Below, one piece after another: positions 1 to 6,710 of a stretch of 12,390 nt of DNA. The notes under the pieces were generated by a model. The model did not search any database, was not told the origin of the DNA, and was given only the letters and a program-made list of their open reading frames with translations. The translations under genes and the position numbers were made by a program. How positions within the stretch are numbered: position 1 is the first letter of the stretch; each line of letters begins with the position of its first letter. The stretch covers positions 1-12,390 of the forward strand of contig JAGGVW010000050.1 of the NCBI GenBank assembly GCA_021157805.1, given 5' to 3'. This DNA is from a bacterium (lineage in GTDB: Bacteria > Ratteibacteria > UBA8468 > B48-G9 > JAFGKM01).

Positions 1-396
1 CCTTCTGAGCATATAAAAGTTGAAGAACTTGAAAATTCAGGTGTTGAAGTAAAAGAAGGCGACTGCTTAATTATTTACACTGGTTGGTATAAGATGTGGA
101 ATAAAAAGAAATTTGTTTTAGATTCACCACATTTTGAATATAAAGCAATGGACTGGATAATAAGTAAAAAAATTAAAGTCCTTGCAGGTGATATTCCCTG
201 TTATGATGATATTAAAGACCCAAATGATTCAAAAAATTTACCGAATTTAAGAAAACTTTATTTATCAGGTGCTATGTGTCTTGCTCCTATTGTTAATGGA
301 GATAAACTTGAAAATGGAAGAGGGAAAATTATAATTATGCCACTAAAAATTAAAGGTTTATCTGCTTCTCCATGCCGTGCAGTTGTTTTTATTTGA
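1..396 (+). CDS. Cyclase family protein (kynurenine formamidase-like), 3' part
   Basis: The reading frame is open from base 1, so the start lies outside the window; the ATG at 94 is internal. About 131 C-terminal residues are visible. The segment GDCLIIYTGW, just before that ATG, matches the GDxxLIRTGW-type core of the cyclase/kynurenine formamidase family (PF04199). The later stretches SPHFEYKAMDWI, LAGDIPC and the tail PLKIKGLSASPCRAVVF follow the family's C-terminal order (substrate loop, 'GiD' strand, 'P-l-G-P-Ravav' end). The His-rich metal-binding motif (HxGTH type) would be upstream and cannot be checked. Family members are metal-dependent hydrolases acting on formamides, lactones or cyclic amides; the substrate here is unknown. 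It is followed 42 bp later by the first Gfo/Idh gene (likely start 439) with no visible terminator, so it probably belongs to the same operon. Confidence 0.8.
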   Translation, partial: PSEHIKVEELENSGVEVKEGDCLIIYTGWYKMWNKKKFVLDSPHFEYKAMDWIISKKIKVLAGDIPCYDDIKDPNDSKNLPNLRKLYLSGAMCLAPIVNGDKLENGRGKIIIMPLKIKGLSASPCRAVVFI

Positions 397-428
397 AAAA
401 TTTTTATTTTAAAATATTATAAAAAAAT

Positions 429-434
429 GGAGGA
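429..434 (+). promoter_or_regulatory. Ribosome binding site GGAGGA that sets the start at 439
   Basis: The site lies 4 bases before ATG 439 and overlaps the G of the upstream in-frame ATG 427. The arrangement favours 439 over 427. A nearly identical initiation region occurs at the second Gfo/Idh gene (2407-2421). Confidence 0.6.
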
Positions 435-438
435 GAAA

Positions 439-1389
439 ATGGGAAAGATTAAAATTGGAATTATAGGAGCAGGTGGAAGGGCAAATTTTCAGACAAGAGC
501 AATTGTTGAAAGTGGAATTGGTGAACCAGTTATTGTATATAGTCCATTTGAAGAAGAGGTAAAAAAATTTGCAGAAAAATATAAAATTGCATATACCACT
601 TCTATTGAAGAGATTTTAGAAAATAAAGAAATTGAAGGTGTAACAATTTCAACACCAAATTCTACACATTATGATATATCAAAAAAATTCCTTCTTAATA
701 ATAAAAATGTTCTTGTTGAATACCCACCAACTTTAAAAACTGAAGAAGTTGATGAGTTAATAAATATTGCGAAGGAAAGGAATCTTGTTTACTGGGTAAG
801 TTTAACTCAGCTTCTTCAAAATCCATATATAACAATAAAGAAAAATTTGAATTTAATTGGAGATGTCTTATTTTCTTTTTACTCCTGGACATCTCCTTAT
901 TTAAGAGGATGGTATAAGGAACCTGAATTATGTGGGAATATATATGCATGGCAACATTATCATTTTATAAGTCAATTGGTTGAACTTTTTGGCTCTGTTA
1001 AAGATGTATCTGCATATAAATTTTTTGAAACTGATGAAGAGGGAAAATATAAATTTACATATTCTACAATTACAATGAAATTTAAAAACAAAACTATCTC
1101 TCATATTGCATTTTCTATGGGAGTTCCTCAAACTTACAGGGATTATTGCATAGAATTTGTTGGTTCTGAAGGGTCCTTCTTGTTTTATAATGGAAAATTG
1201 TTTTTAAAGAATAAAGATGGGGATAAAGAGATTGAAATGGAAAAAACAAATCCATCCTCAGATACAGAAAATTTTCTTAAAGCAATAATTAAAAAAGAAG
1301 CAAATGTTGAAAAAGCAATAGAGGCAAAAGAATCATTAAAAATTTGTGTAATTGCGGAAAGAAAATCTGGAGAAAGTTATGGAACATAA
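439..1389 (+). CDS. Gfo/Idh/MocA-type NAD(P)-dependent oxidoreductase, EYP variant (first copy)
   Basis: The 316-residue product has an N-terminal Rossmann fold with the motif IGIIGAGGRA (residues 5-14) and the strand end STPNSTHYD (71-79), followed by the Gfo/Idh/MocA C-terminal domain. An in-frame ATG at 427 exists, but GGAGGA at 429-434 is an ideal Shine-Dalgarno for ATG 439, so 439 is chosen. The motif that is usually EKP in sugar and inositol dehydrogenases is EYP here (94-96), so the usual active-site lysine is tyrosine. The D-x-G-x-H catalytic region is replaced by QHYHF (172-176). The same EYP signature is known in biliverdin reductase. The protein should be a soluble dehydrogenase or reductase of a sugar-like or ring compound; substrate and direction are unknown. 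Its end overlaps the next gene by 11 bp. Its paralogue lies two genes downstream. Confidence 0.85.
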   Translation: MGKIKIGIIGAGGRANFQTRAIVESGIGEPVIVYSPFEEEVKKFAEKYKIAYTTSIEEILENKEIEGVTISTPNSTHYDISKKFLLNNKNVLVEYPPTLKTEEVDELINIAKERNLVYWVSLTQLLQNPYITIKKNLNLIGDVLFSFYSWTSPYLRGWYKEPELCGNIYAWQHYHFISQLVELFGSVKDVSAYKFFETDEEGKYKFTYSTITMKFKNKTISHIAFSMGVPQTYRDYCIEFVGSEGSFLFYNGKLFLKNKDGDKEIEMEKTNPSSDTENFLKAIIKKEANVEKAIEAKESLKICVIAERKSGESYGT

Positions 1390-2422
1390 AAAAGTTGTTG
1401 AAAAAGCGATAAAATTTGAAAGGCCTGATTATATCCCGATGGAATTGGTTGATGTCCCTCATATTTATAATGCTTATGGCACTGTTGACCCTGAAAAAGT
1501 TGAATTTATTCCAGGAACTGAAAATTTTGATTCTGCATGGGCAACATATCACTGGACTTTTGAATATCTTGGGAAAAATGAAAAAGGAGAGGTATTAAGG
1601 AAAGATGAATGGGGATGCATTCAAAAAGTGCCAAAGGAAGAAACATCAAGTTATGTTATTTTAGAAAGCCCTTTAAAATATAAGGACTCATTAAATGGGT
1701 TTAAAATTCCTGATATTAAAATTACAGACAAATTTTTTAGAAACTTGAAAAAAACAATTGATAAATATTATTCTGACCGGTTTATATGTGGATATATCGA
1801 CCCAGGACCAATTTTAATTGCCTGTAATTTGATGAGTTATGAATATTTTCTTCTAAAAATTGCAGAAGATATTAATTTTGTTGTTTCTCTTGTTAAAAAA
1901 ATATTTGAGTACCATCATAAACTAATTCCAAGATGGAAAAATGCGGGCGCTCATATGGTTAATATAATAGATGAGTTTGCAGGTTCTTCAGGACTTATGT
2001 TCAACCCGGAAATTTTTAGAAAATTTTTAAAGCCCCTGTATCAGGAATTATTTGACCATATTCATAAAGAAGGGATGTATACAGGACTTTTGCTGGATGG
2101 AGATATAAGAGAGATTATTGATGATTTGATTGAAATGGATATAGATGTTATGCAATTTATGGAGATAAATGTAATTGGAATTGAAACAGTAAGGGAAAAA
2201 ATAAAAGGGAAAAAATGTATTAAATGCTCTGTTGATATGAAAGAAACACTTGCGAAAGGTAATCCAATGGATGTAAAGAATGAAGTTGATAGAATTGTAA
2301 AAGAACTTAATAGTGATGAAGGAGGATTTATGTTTATTATTCTTAAATGGCATAGACCTTCTTATCCAATTGAAAATGTTATTGCTTCTGTTCAGGAATT
2401 TAATAAATGGAGGGGAAAATGA
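1379..2422 (+). CDS. Uroporphyrinogen decarboxylase superfamily protein, metal-site-deficient variant
   Basis: The product has 347 residues from ATG 1379, which has GGAGA about 6 bp upstream; a TTG at 1352 is in frame but lacks such support. Family features are the N-terminal FERPDYIP (13-20), DEWG (76-79), a GYIDPGP loop (138-144), the helix-strand block DEFAGSSG (198-205) followed by a PEIFRKFLKPLY stretch (210-221), and the C-terminal YPIENVIASV (329-338). These place it in the URO-D superfamily (PF01208), closer to MtaA/CmuA-like methyltransferase relatives than to true HemE, whose substrate-binding Arg-rich N-terminal motif is absent. In MtaA-type members an H-S-C-G motif provides zinc ligands; here that position reads LLLDGDI (237-243). 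Zinc-thiolate methyl transfer is therefore doubtful. It is sandwiched between two Gfo/Idh genes, overlapping them by 11 and 4 bp. Function unknown; perhaps a decarboxylase or lyase on a small ring or sugar acid. Confidence 0.8.
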   Translation: MEHKKVVEKAIKFERPDYIPMELVDVPHIYNAYGTVDPEKVEFIPGTENFDSAWATYHWTFEYLGKNEKGEVLRKDEWGCIQKVPKEETSSYVILESPLKYKDSLNGFKIPDIKITDKFFRNLKKTIDKYYSDRFICGYIDPGPILIACNLMSYEYFLLKIAEDINFVVSLVKKIFEYHHKLIPRWKNAGAHMVNIIDEFAGSSGLMFNPEIFRKFLKPLYQELFDHIHKEGMYTGLLLDGDIREIIDDLIEMDIDVMQFMEINVIGIETVREKIKGKKCIKCSVDMKETLAKGNPMDVKNEVDRIVKELNSDEGGFMFIILKWHRPSYPIENVIASVQEFNKWRGK

Positions 2423-3345
2423 AAGAAAAGTTAGGTATCGGAATTGTTGGACTTGGTGGTTTTGCCCAAGGTCGTCTTAATTCAATTAAAAATAATCAGA
2501 AAGCAAAACTTATAGCTGTTCTTACAAGAAATGGAAGAGAAAATTATGTAAAGGAAATTTTAAATAATAAAGGAGTAAGTGCTGAAATAGAAACAGATGA
2601 GAATAAATTTTTTTCAAGAAAGGATATTTATGCAGTTATTATTTCTGTTCCCAATCTTTTACATTATAAGTTTGCAAAAATGTCAATATTGTCTGGAAAA
2701 CATACTCTTGTGGAATATCCTATGACCCAAACACTGAAAGAATATGATGAACTTGTAAATCTTGCAAAAGAAAAAAAAGTTGTTTTACATCATGCATTGA
2801 CTGTTTTACAGGAACCACTTTTTATAAGTATGAAAAAAAATAAAGAAAGAGTTGGAGAGGTTATTTATTCACATATAAGATACTTTGGGGGAAAAAAGTG
2901 GTATGTTAATTCTTCTCTGCGAGGAGACCCTTTTGTTGCTTTACATATTCATTTTCTCTATCAGTTTTATATTCTATTTGGTGAATTTCATGTTCTTTCT
3001 TCAACATTAAAGGAGAAAGATAAAGAGTATGTTTTTGGAAGTATATTCTTAAAATTAAAACAAAATGCGACAGGAATAATTGACTTTGGGATGGGATTGG
3101 AAGGTCCATCATACTTCTGGGTAATTGTTGGTGAAAAAGGATTTCTTCTGTTTGATTCTGAAAAGGGAAATCAAATATTCTTTAATAAAGAAAGAATCCC
3201 ATTGGAAGAAAAAAGAATTGATGATACAGAAAATTTCATAGAACAAATTGTGTCTGGAGCAGAACCTCATATTACTCTTGAGGAATCAAGAAAAGCAATT
3301 GAAATTTCTTTAAATATAAGTAAAATTTTAAAAAATGATACCTGA
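2419..3345 (+). CDS. Gfo/Idh/MocA-type oxidoreductase, biliverdin-reductase-like EYPM variant (second copy)
   Basis: The 308-residue product starts at ATG 2419, which shares an ATGA overlap with the upstream stop; GGAGGGG just upstream is its Shine-Dalgarno, so the in-frame ATG 2407 is rejected. The Rossmann motif is GIGIVGLGGFAQG (6-18). The catalytic segment reads TLVEYPMTQT (96-105), again EYP in place of EKP. It is followed by VVLHHALTVLQE (121-132), HIHF (176-179), and FGEFHVLSSTLKEKD (187-201). Order and wording recall animal biliverdin reductase A (EYPM, then VLH, then LFGE and SATLEE), although overall identity looks low. It pairs with the first copy around the URO-D-like gene. Without a haem oxygenase nearby, a bilin substrate is not supported. 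An NAD(P)-linked reduction or oxidation within this operon's pathway is the most that can be said. Confidence 0.83.
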   Translation: MKEKLGIGIVGLGGFAQGRLNSIKNNQKAKLIAVLTRNGRENYVKEILNNKGVSAEIETDENKFFSRKDIYAVIISVPNLLHYKFAKMSILSGKHTLVEYPMTQTLKEYDELVNLAKEKKVVLHHALTVLQEPLFISMKKNKERVGEVIYSHIRYFGGKKWYVNSSLRGDPFVALHIHFLYQFYILFGEFHVLSSTLKEKDKEYVFGSIFLKLKQNATGIIDFGMGLEGPSYFWVIVGEKGFLLFDSEKGNQIFFNKERIPLEEKRIDDTENFIEQIVSGAEPHITLEESRKAIEISLNISKILKNDT

Positions 3346-4537
3346 AAAAACTGAAATAATTATTATCGGTGGTGGGCTTATGGGATGTTCAATTGCCTAT
3401 TATTTATCAAAGGGAAAAAAAGAAGTTGTTATTTTTGAAAAAGGGAATATTGCCTCAGGAGCAAGTGGAAGAAATGGAGGTCAGGTAATACAGCTTGAAG
3501 GAAGAGATAAAAACCCAGAAACAATAAAATCACGACTGGCAATAACAAAAGAAAATAATGAAATTTTGAAAAATCTTGAGAAAGAATTGAATTTCAATTT
3601 TGAATATCAAAGAATAGGAAGTTTAGATATTGCTTTAAATAAAGAAGAGTGGGAAGATATAAAAGAAACAGTTAAAGCACAGAAAAAAGCAGGAGATAAT
3701 GAAATAGAGCTTCTTGATAAAAAAGAAACACTTAAATTATCCCCAGTTTTATCTGATAATATTTTTGGTTCAAGATTTAGACCATCCGATGGGACAGTAA
3801 ATCCATTCTTTTTGACATATGGATTTGCATTTTCAGCACAAAAACTTGGAGCAAAAATATTTACATATACGCCTGTTAAAAGAATTATTAAAGAAAATGG
3901 AAAAGTTAGAGGAGTTGAACTTGAAAATTGTAAAAAGATATATTCAGACATTGTAATAAATGCAACTAATGCATGGTCAAGTTTTTTATGTCCTGAAATT
4001 GATATACTTCCATTAAGACAGGTTGCAGTTGTAACAGAACCTGTTGCGAAATTACCTGTTTATCCAATGGAAGCATTTATTGAAGGAGATGCAATTTTTA
4101 CAACAACACAAACAGAGAGTGGAAACCTTGTAGCAGGTGGATTTAGAACTCAGGCAAGGGAGAGAAATTTACATTATGACTATAGTGTAGAGCCAGTTGA
4201 ACTTTCTGGAAGTTCTGCAATTTTTAAAAGGATTTTTAAAGGGATTGAAAATATAAGTATTATAAGGTCATGGAGTGGAACGATGGCTGTAACAGGAGAT
4301 TGCTTACCATGTCTTGGTAAATATCCTGGAGTAGAAAATTTATATATTGCTGCAGGTTTTTCAAATGGTATGGCTTATGGACCTATTGTTGGGAAGTTGA
4401 TGTCAGAACTAATTATTTATGGAAAAACGTCAATACCAATTGAAATTTTTAATCCAGAAAGATTTTATAAGAAAAAAATTAACTGGCCTAAATTTTATAA
4501 TTACACAGTTTTAGCAGAATTTTTTGCAAGGGTTTAA
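3335..4537 (+). CDS. FAD-dependent DAO-family amine/imino-acid dehydrogenase subunit (HcnC/OoxB/ProDH-beta-like)
   Basis: The 400-residue product begins with a dinucleotide-binding fold: IIIIGGGLMGCSIAYYL gives G12-x-G14-xx-G17, and VVIFEKG supplies E35 for the FAD ribose. GASGRNGGQ (42-50) is the DAO-family flavin contact loop. The C-terminal block RSWSGTMAVTGDCLP, then LYIAAGFSNGMAYGP, is the second FAD-binding and active-site region. Length and motifs fit the catalytic beta subunit of sarcosine oxidase-like, opine oxidase, HCN synthase and archaeal L-proline dehydrogenase complexes. These oxidise a C-N bond of an amino acid or N-substituted amino acid and pass electrons to FeS and flavin partners, which follow immediately. 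Start 3335 overlaps the preceding gene by 11 bp and has no strong Shine-Dalgarno, suggesting translational coupling. No signal peptide, so cytoplasmic. The actual substrate cannot be read from the sequence. Confidence 0.88.
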   Translation: MIPEKTEIIIIGGGLMGCSIAYYLSKGKKEVVIFEKGNIASGASGRNGGQVIQLEGRDKNPETIKSRLAITKENNEILKNLEKELNFNFEYQRIGSLDIALNKEEWEDIKETVKAQKKAGDNEIELLDKKETLKLSPVLSDNIFGSRFRPSDGTVNPFFLTYGFAFSAQKLGAKIFTYTPVKRIIKENGKVRGVELENCKKIYSDIVINATNAWSSFLCPEIDILPLRQVAVVTEPVAKLPVYPMEAFIEGDAIFTTTQTESGNLVAGGFRTQARERNLHYDYSVEPVELSGSSAIFKRIFKGIENISIIRSWSGTMAVTGDCLPCLGKYPGVENLYIAAGFSNGMAYGPIVGKLMSELIIYGKTSIPIEIFNPERFYKKKINWPKFYNYTVLAEFFARV

Positions 4538-4539
4538 AA

Positions 4540-4869
4540 ATGAAAGATTACAGAATATATAAACATCCAATTTTAGGAGATTTCTCTAAAAGGAAGAAAA
4601 TTTATTTTTATTATAATGGAAGAAAACTGAGTGCTTATGAAGGAGAAATGATTGCTGCTGCCTTGTATGCAAATGGAATAAGAGTATTAAGAAAGACAGA
4701 AAAATTTAATGAACCAAGAGGAGTTTTTTGTGCAATTGGAAGGTGTACTGATTGTGTTATGATTGTTGATGGAATCCCAAATATAAGAACATGTATAACT
4801 CCTGTTAAGGAAGGAATAAAGGTTGAATTTCAAAAAGGACTTGGTAAATGGAAGAAAAAGAACTGGTAA
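4540..4869 (+). CDS. Small (2Fe-2S)-binding subunit, HcnA-like
   Basis: This 109-residue plant-type 2Fe-2S ferredoxin domain (PF13510 type) has cysteines C64, C69, C72 and C85 in GVFCAIGRCTDC and IRTC, the pattern of HcnA/OoxA-type subunits. FYYNGRKLSAYEGE (23-36) is the family's N-terminal beta hairpin. It is expected to carry electrons between the DAO-type subunit and the FAD/NAD subunit of one complex. It starts 2 bp after the DAO stop with AAGGG at 4528-4532 as ribosome binding site, and its last 22 bp overlap the next gene. The length is complete for the stand-alone version; in some relatives this domain is fused to the FAD subunit. Confidence 0.9.
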   Translation: MKDYRIYKHPILGDFSKRKKIYFYYNGRKLSAYEGEMIAAALYANGIRVLRKTEKFNEPRGVFCAIGRCTDCVMIVDGIPNIRTCITPVKEGIKVEFQKGLGKWKKKNW

Positions 4870-5939
4870 TAATTGGAGGAGGGCCTGCAGGACTTTCTGC
4901 TGCAATTGAAGCAAGAAAAAAAGGTATTGAAGTTCTATTAATTGATGAAAATTTAAGACCAGGGGGACAATTATTTAAACAAATACACAGGTTTTTTGGT
5001 TCTAAAGAACATATGGCAGGTGTAAGAGGATTTGTAATTGGAGAAAAACTATTAAGAGAAGTCAGAGAATTAGATGTAGAAGTGTGGTTGAATAGTGTGG
5101 TATATGGAATTTTTAAAGATAATGTGATAGGAGTAGTAAAAGACGGGGAAAATATTATTTTAAAAACAAAATCAATAATTGTATCAGCAGGAGCAATTGA
5201 AAATCCTCTTTCTTTTCCTGGCTGGACATTACCGGGAGTTATGGGAGCTGGTGCCTGTCAGACAATGATAAATATTCACAGGGTTTTACCCGGGAAAAAA
5301 GTTTTAATGATAGGTTCTGGAAATGTTGGTTTAATTGTTTCTTACCAATTATTACAAGCAGGTGCAGAAGTTGTTGGTATTGTTGAAATAATGCCAAAAA
5401 TTGGTGGTTATCTCGTCCATGCTGCAAAAGTCAAAAGATTTGGTGTTCCGATTTACTTATCAACCACAATTCTGGAAGCATTTGGGAAAGAAGAAGTTGA
5501 AGGTGCTGTTATCTGTCCTGTTGATAATAACTTTAAACCAATGTTTAAAGAAAGGAAAGAAATTAAAGTTGATTTAATATGTATTGCAATTGGGCTTACT
5601 CCTTTAAGTGAACTTCTTTATCAAGCAGGTTGTTTATTTACTTATAAGGGATATCTTGGAGGATTTGTTCCTTTACATAATGAAAATATGGAGACAAGTA
5701 TTCCATTGATTTATGTTGCTGGAGATTGTTCAGGAATTGAAGAAGCATCAACAGCAATGGAGGAAGGGAAACTCGCTGGAATATCAGTTGCTGAAAAATT
5801 GACACACAAAACTTATAAAGAAGAAAAGGAGAACATAAGAAAAAGATTGAATGATTTTAGAATTGGAACTTTTGGAGAAAAAAGAAGATTGGCAAAGGAA
5901 GAGATAATAAAGGAGTATTATGAAAGAGTTAAAAATTGA
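4848..5939 (+). CDS. FAD/NAD(P)-binding oxidoreductase subunit (HcnB/OoxA/ProDH-alpha-like)
   Basis: The 363-residue pyridine-nucleotide-disulfide-reductase-type flavoprotein has an FAD fold LVIIGGGPAGLSAA with G10, G12, G15; LIDENLRPGGQL (31-42); a second Rossmann fold VLMIGSGNVGLIVSY with G156, G158, G161 for NAD(P); and the closing FAD motif LIYVAGDCSGIEEASTA (287-303). No redox-active CxxC pair is seen, fitting an electron-transfer rather than disulfide-reductase role. HcnB/OoxA relatives are about 460-480 residues because they carry a C-terminal BFD-like FeS domain. Here the protein stops early and that domain is a separate gene at 6398-6673. The start ATG 4848 has AAAGGA about 8 bp upstream. 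The 3' end overlaps the ferredoxin gene by 20 bp. It likely passes electrons from substrate oxidation to NAD or a ferredoxin. Confidence 0.9.
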   Translation: MEEKELVIIGGGPAGLSAAIEARKKGIEVLLIDENLRPGGQLFKQIHRFFGSKEHMAGVRGFVIGEKLLREVRELDVEVWLNSVVYGIFKDNVIGVVKDGENIILKTKSIIVSAGAIENPLSFPGWTLPGVMGAGACQTMINIHRVLPGKKVLMIGSGNVGLIVSYQLLQAGAEVVGIVEIMPKIGGYLVHAAKVKRFGVPIYLSTTILEAFGKEEVEGAVICPVDNNFKPMFKERKEIKVDLICIAIGLTPLSELLYQAGCLFTYKGYLGGFVPLHNENMETSIPLIYVAGDCSGIEEASTAMEEGKLAGISVAEKLTHKTYKEEKENIRKRLNDFRIGTFGEKRRLAKEEIIKEYYERVKN

Positions 5940-6429
5940 TGAAAAAGTGTATTTAAAAAAACCTGGATATCCTTCTGAAGATAGAATTAAAAAAGGTCCT
6001 GTTGCAATAATTGAATGTGTAGAAGATATACCCTGCAATCCATGTGAAAAAATATGTCCTTTTGGTGCTATAAATGTGGGTTCTCCAATAACAAACTTAC
6101 CAAAATTAGATGAAGAAAAATGTAAAGGTTGTGAAAAGTGTGTTTCAATTTGTCCTGGTCTTGCAATATTTGTTTTGAATTATAACTTTAATGAAAAAGA
6201 AGCATCATTAACAATCCCTTATGAATTTTTACCTGTTCCAGAAAAAGGTGAAAAGGTTAAATGTCTTGATAGAAATGGTAAATATGTTTGTAATGGGAAA
6301 ATTGTAAAAGTTATACCACCTGAGAAAAATAATATGACAACTGTTGTAACTTTTTCCTTTCCTAAAAAATATTATAATATAGTAAGGAGTTTTAAAAATG
6401 AAAGAAAGAAAAGCAAAAATAATATGTAG
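5920..6429 (+). CDS. 4Fe-4S two-cluster ferredoxin subunit with C-terminal domain
   Basis: This 169-residue protein has two cysteine sets: C33, C39, C42, C46 (ECVEDIPCNPCEKICP) and C68, C71, C74, C78 (CKGCEKCVSICPG). The second has canonical spacing; the first begins C-x5-C instead of C-x2-C. I recall an IPCNPC segment as typical of the small FeS subunits encoded with proline/opine-dehydrogenase-like complexes, but this needs an alignment. Residues 95-155 form a beta-rich tail (LTIPYEFLPVPEKG, then FSFPKKYYNIVRSF) without cysteine clusters. Two further cysteines (C115, C124) lie there. It should shuttle electrons between the flavoproteins and an outside carrier. Start 5920 has AAAGGAG upstream. 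It overlaps both neighbours (20 and 32 bp), the tightest part of the operon. Confidence 0.88.
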   Translation: MKELKIDEKVYLKKPGYPSEDRIKKGPVAIIECVEDIPCNPCEKICPFGAINVGSPITNLPKLDEEKCKGCEKCVSICPGLAIFVLNYNFNEKEASLTIPYEFLPVPEKGEKVKCLDRNGKYVCNGKIVKVIPPEKNNMTTVVTFSFPKKYYNIVRSFKNERKKSKNNM

Positions 6430-6673
6430 ATGTAAGGAAATAACTGAGGATGAGATAATTAAAGTTATAGAAAAAGGTGTTACTGATATTGATGGAATTA
6501 AAAGAGCACTTGGAGCGGGAATGGGATTATGTCAGGGAAAAACCTGTACAAATCTGATATTAAAAATAATTTCTCAGAAAACAGGTATACCTGTAAAAGA
6601 AATAAAATTGCAAACAAGTAGAGCCCCTGTTAGACCAATTCCAGTAAAAATAATTTCTAAAATAGAGGAATAA
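6398..6673 (+). CDS. BFD-like (2Fe-2S)-binding protein
   Basis: The 91-residue product has the bacterioferritin-associated-ferredoxin-like [2Fe-2S] pattern ICRC (C10, C12) and GLCQGKTC (C45, C50), as in PF04324. GVTDIDGIKRALGAGMG (27-43) is the helical part between the cysteine pairs. The tail TSRAPVRPIPVK matches the end of the C-terminal domain of HcnB/OoxA proteins and the delta subunit of the four-subunit archaeal proline dehydrogenase. It therefore completes the FAD subunit encoded at 4848-5939. Start 6398 has AAGGAG about 10 bp upstream inside the ferredoxin gene, giving a 32 bp overlap. After its stop there is a 37 bp gap before the transporter. Confidence 0.9.
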   Translation: MKERKAKIICRCKEITEDEIIKVIEKGVTDIDGIKRALGAGMGLCQGKTCTNLILKIISQKTGIPVKEIKLQTSRAPVRPIPVKIISKIEE

Positions 6674-6710
6674 ATAGCCTGGTTATGGCATTTTCAAGTA
6701 AGGTTAAAGA

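Noticed and set aside
427..3345. A haem or bilin pathway from the URO-D-like gene plus two biliverdin-reductase-like genes
   Set aside because: No haem oxygenase or other tetrapyrrole gene is present, the URO-D-like protein lacks HemE substrate residues, and EYP alone does not define bilin specificity.
3607..3951. 114-codon open frame on the minus strand
   Set aside because: It lies wholly inside the DAO-type gene and has a low-complexity Ser/Phe/Leu-rich translation without domain signals.
6674..6710. Possible hairpin GCC-TGGTTAT-GGC between the BFD-like and transporter genes as a terminator
   Set aside because: The stem is only 3 bp and no U-run follows directly, too weak for a terminator.
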